Below the pieces are notes generated by a model. It saw only the letters and a program-made list of their open reading frames with translations, did not search any database and was not told where the DNA came from. From an uncultured Verrucomicrobiota bacterium (lineage in GTDB: Bacteria > Verrucomicrobiota > Kiritimatiellia > CAIVKH01): DNA of 6,507 nt. Each line of letters starts with the position of its first letter. Within the stretch, counting starts at the first letter, position 1. Both the position numbers and the translations under genes were made by a program. Shown here piece by piece: positions 5,882-6,507 of this stretch. Location of the stretch: the NCBI GenBank assembly GCA_937894535.1, contig CALBHI010000166.1, forward strand, positions 1 through 6,507, in the 5' to 3' direction.

Positions 5882-6507
5882 TCAAAATTTGAAGTTCCAG
5901 GTAATGGAAGGCAGGATGGGGAAGAGCGAAACCTGCTTGGCCGTGATCTTGTTCGGCGTTTCGATGATCTGGCCGCCCACATTGGTTTCGGTAAAATCGG
6001 GGTCGAGGTAAATGAAAAACGTATTCCGGCGGTCAAGGGCGTTGTAAATGCTCAGGGTCAGGTCCTGCTCGCTGCGGCGGGTTTTCCAACGGTACACAAT
6101 GCCAAGGTCGAGGCGCATGTAGGCCGGGTAACGGAAGGTGTTGCGGTCGCCGTAGATCGGCAGCACCGGACGGACGCGGCTACCGGGCACATCCTGAAAC
6201 GACATACGTCCGACGGGCAGCCAGGCGGCATTGCCCGATTTGTAGGAAAACGTGGCGGTAAGTTGCCAGCGCTTCGACAAGTCGTACAGGGCCACAATGT
6301 TCAGGTTGTGGCGTGGATCGAACGGCGGCGCATAGTATTCGCCGTTGTTGATGACCGGAAAATCGCCACGACGCACCCAGGCCAGCGTATAGCCGATCCA
6401 GCCGGTGAGGCGGCCCTCCTTTTTTTCAATTTCAAGTTCCAGCGGGCTGAACGCATATCCGCGCCCGATCGTCAGTTCATTTTCGAGGTTGTTGTTGCCG
6501 AAGAGTT
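5882..6507 (-). CDS. TonB-dependent outer-membrane receptor (C-terminal part, 5' end outside window)
   Basis: The frame is open from the window edge and gives the last 207 residues of a Bacteroidota-style TonB-dependent receptor, a 22-stranded outer-membrane barrel that imports large substrates using TonB energy. Typical features are KKEGRLTGWIGYTLAW, then YYAPPFDPRHNLNIVALYDL, LTATFSYKSGNA, YPAYMRLDLGIVYRW and LTLSIYNALDRRN, a series of alternating amphipathic beta strands. The final strand ends in the aromatic residue Phe (LPSITWNFKF), the usual barrel-assembly signal. The GTG at 6376 is internal, not a start. The DUF4249 gene follows 19 bases later, the standard pairing for this receptor group, in which the lipoprotein is thought to act with the receptor. 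Substrate unknown. The frame contains GC-poorer patches such as a run of six T on the plus strand (6421-6426) and lacks the strong GC bias of the genes to the left. Confidence 0.9.
   Translation of the reverse strand, partial: LFGNNNLENELTIGRGYAFSPLELEIEKKEGRLTGWIGYTLAWVRRGDFPVINNGEYYAPPFDPRHNLNIVALYDLSKRWQLTATFSYKSGNAAWLPVGRMSFQDVPGSRVRPVLPIYGDRNTFRYPAYMRLDLGIVYRWKTRRSEQDLTLSIYNALDRRNTFFIYLDPDFTETNVGGQIIETPNKITAKQVSLFPILPSITWNFKF

Noticed and set aside
5863..6036. N-terminal extension of the DUF4249 frame to 6036
   Set aside because: It overlaps the receptor gene and would bury the lipoprotein signal inside the protein. The ATG at 5862 puts the lipobox Cys at residue 19, as expected.

Overview
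The window is a compact stretch of bacterial DNA carrying parts of three gene groups. The left 5.5 kb is GC-rich (about 65% where I counted, near 5,460-5,580) and uses clear Shine-Dalgarno sites. The right 0.9 kb drops to about 45-58% GC and encodes proteins typical of Bacteroidota.

Layout. (1) Positions 1-1029, plus strand: the end of an energy-coupling-factor (ECF) transporter operon, with the C-terminal part of a CbiQ/EcfT-type membrane protein followed, with an ATGA overlap, by a complete short CbiO-type ATPase. (2) Positions 1030-1144: a small convergent intergenic region filled by a long imperfect palindrome with 29-base arms and core GGGGTCAGACC. It looks like a REP/MITE-type mobile palindrome and may serve as a two-way terminator. 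(3) Positions 1145-5500, minus strand: a tightly overlapped three-gene operon. In order of transcription it encodes an unrecognised 348-residue multi-pass membrane protein with an internal duplication, a minimal 177-residue exosortase (XrtK type, with the C/R/H catalytic triad visible), and a 936-residue polytopic protein with a VIT-like domain and a C-terminal PEP-CTERM-like sorting signal (MSEP-CTERM type). This looks like a self-contained protein-sorting system with one dedicated substrate. (4) Positions 5500-6507, minus strand: the start of a DUF4249 lipoprotein cut off after about 95-120 residues, and upstream of it the C-terminal part of a TonB-dependent outer-membrane receptor.

How they fit together. 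The exosortase should recognise the TPEP signal, transmembrane helix and basic tail of the large protein and cleave it, transferring it to an unknown acceptor or releasing it. The 348-residue protein is translationally coupled to the exosortase and is a candidate third component. The TonB receptor and DUF4249 pair is a common Bacteroidota arrangement, but here the DUF4249 gene runs in frame into a GC-rich tail that ends TGATG at the start of the exosortase operon. This is either a real recombination or transfer boundary or a chimeric assembly join.

Organism. The right end reads as Bacteroidota. The left end cannot be placed securely: its GC content, strong ribosome binding sites, CbiQO genes and GGGGTCAGACC palindrome would suit a proteobacterium or a PVC-group bacterium. 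I see no tRNA, rRNA, CRISPR array or transposase gene. No gene-free stretch exceeds 115 bases.
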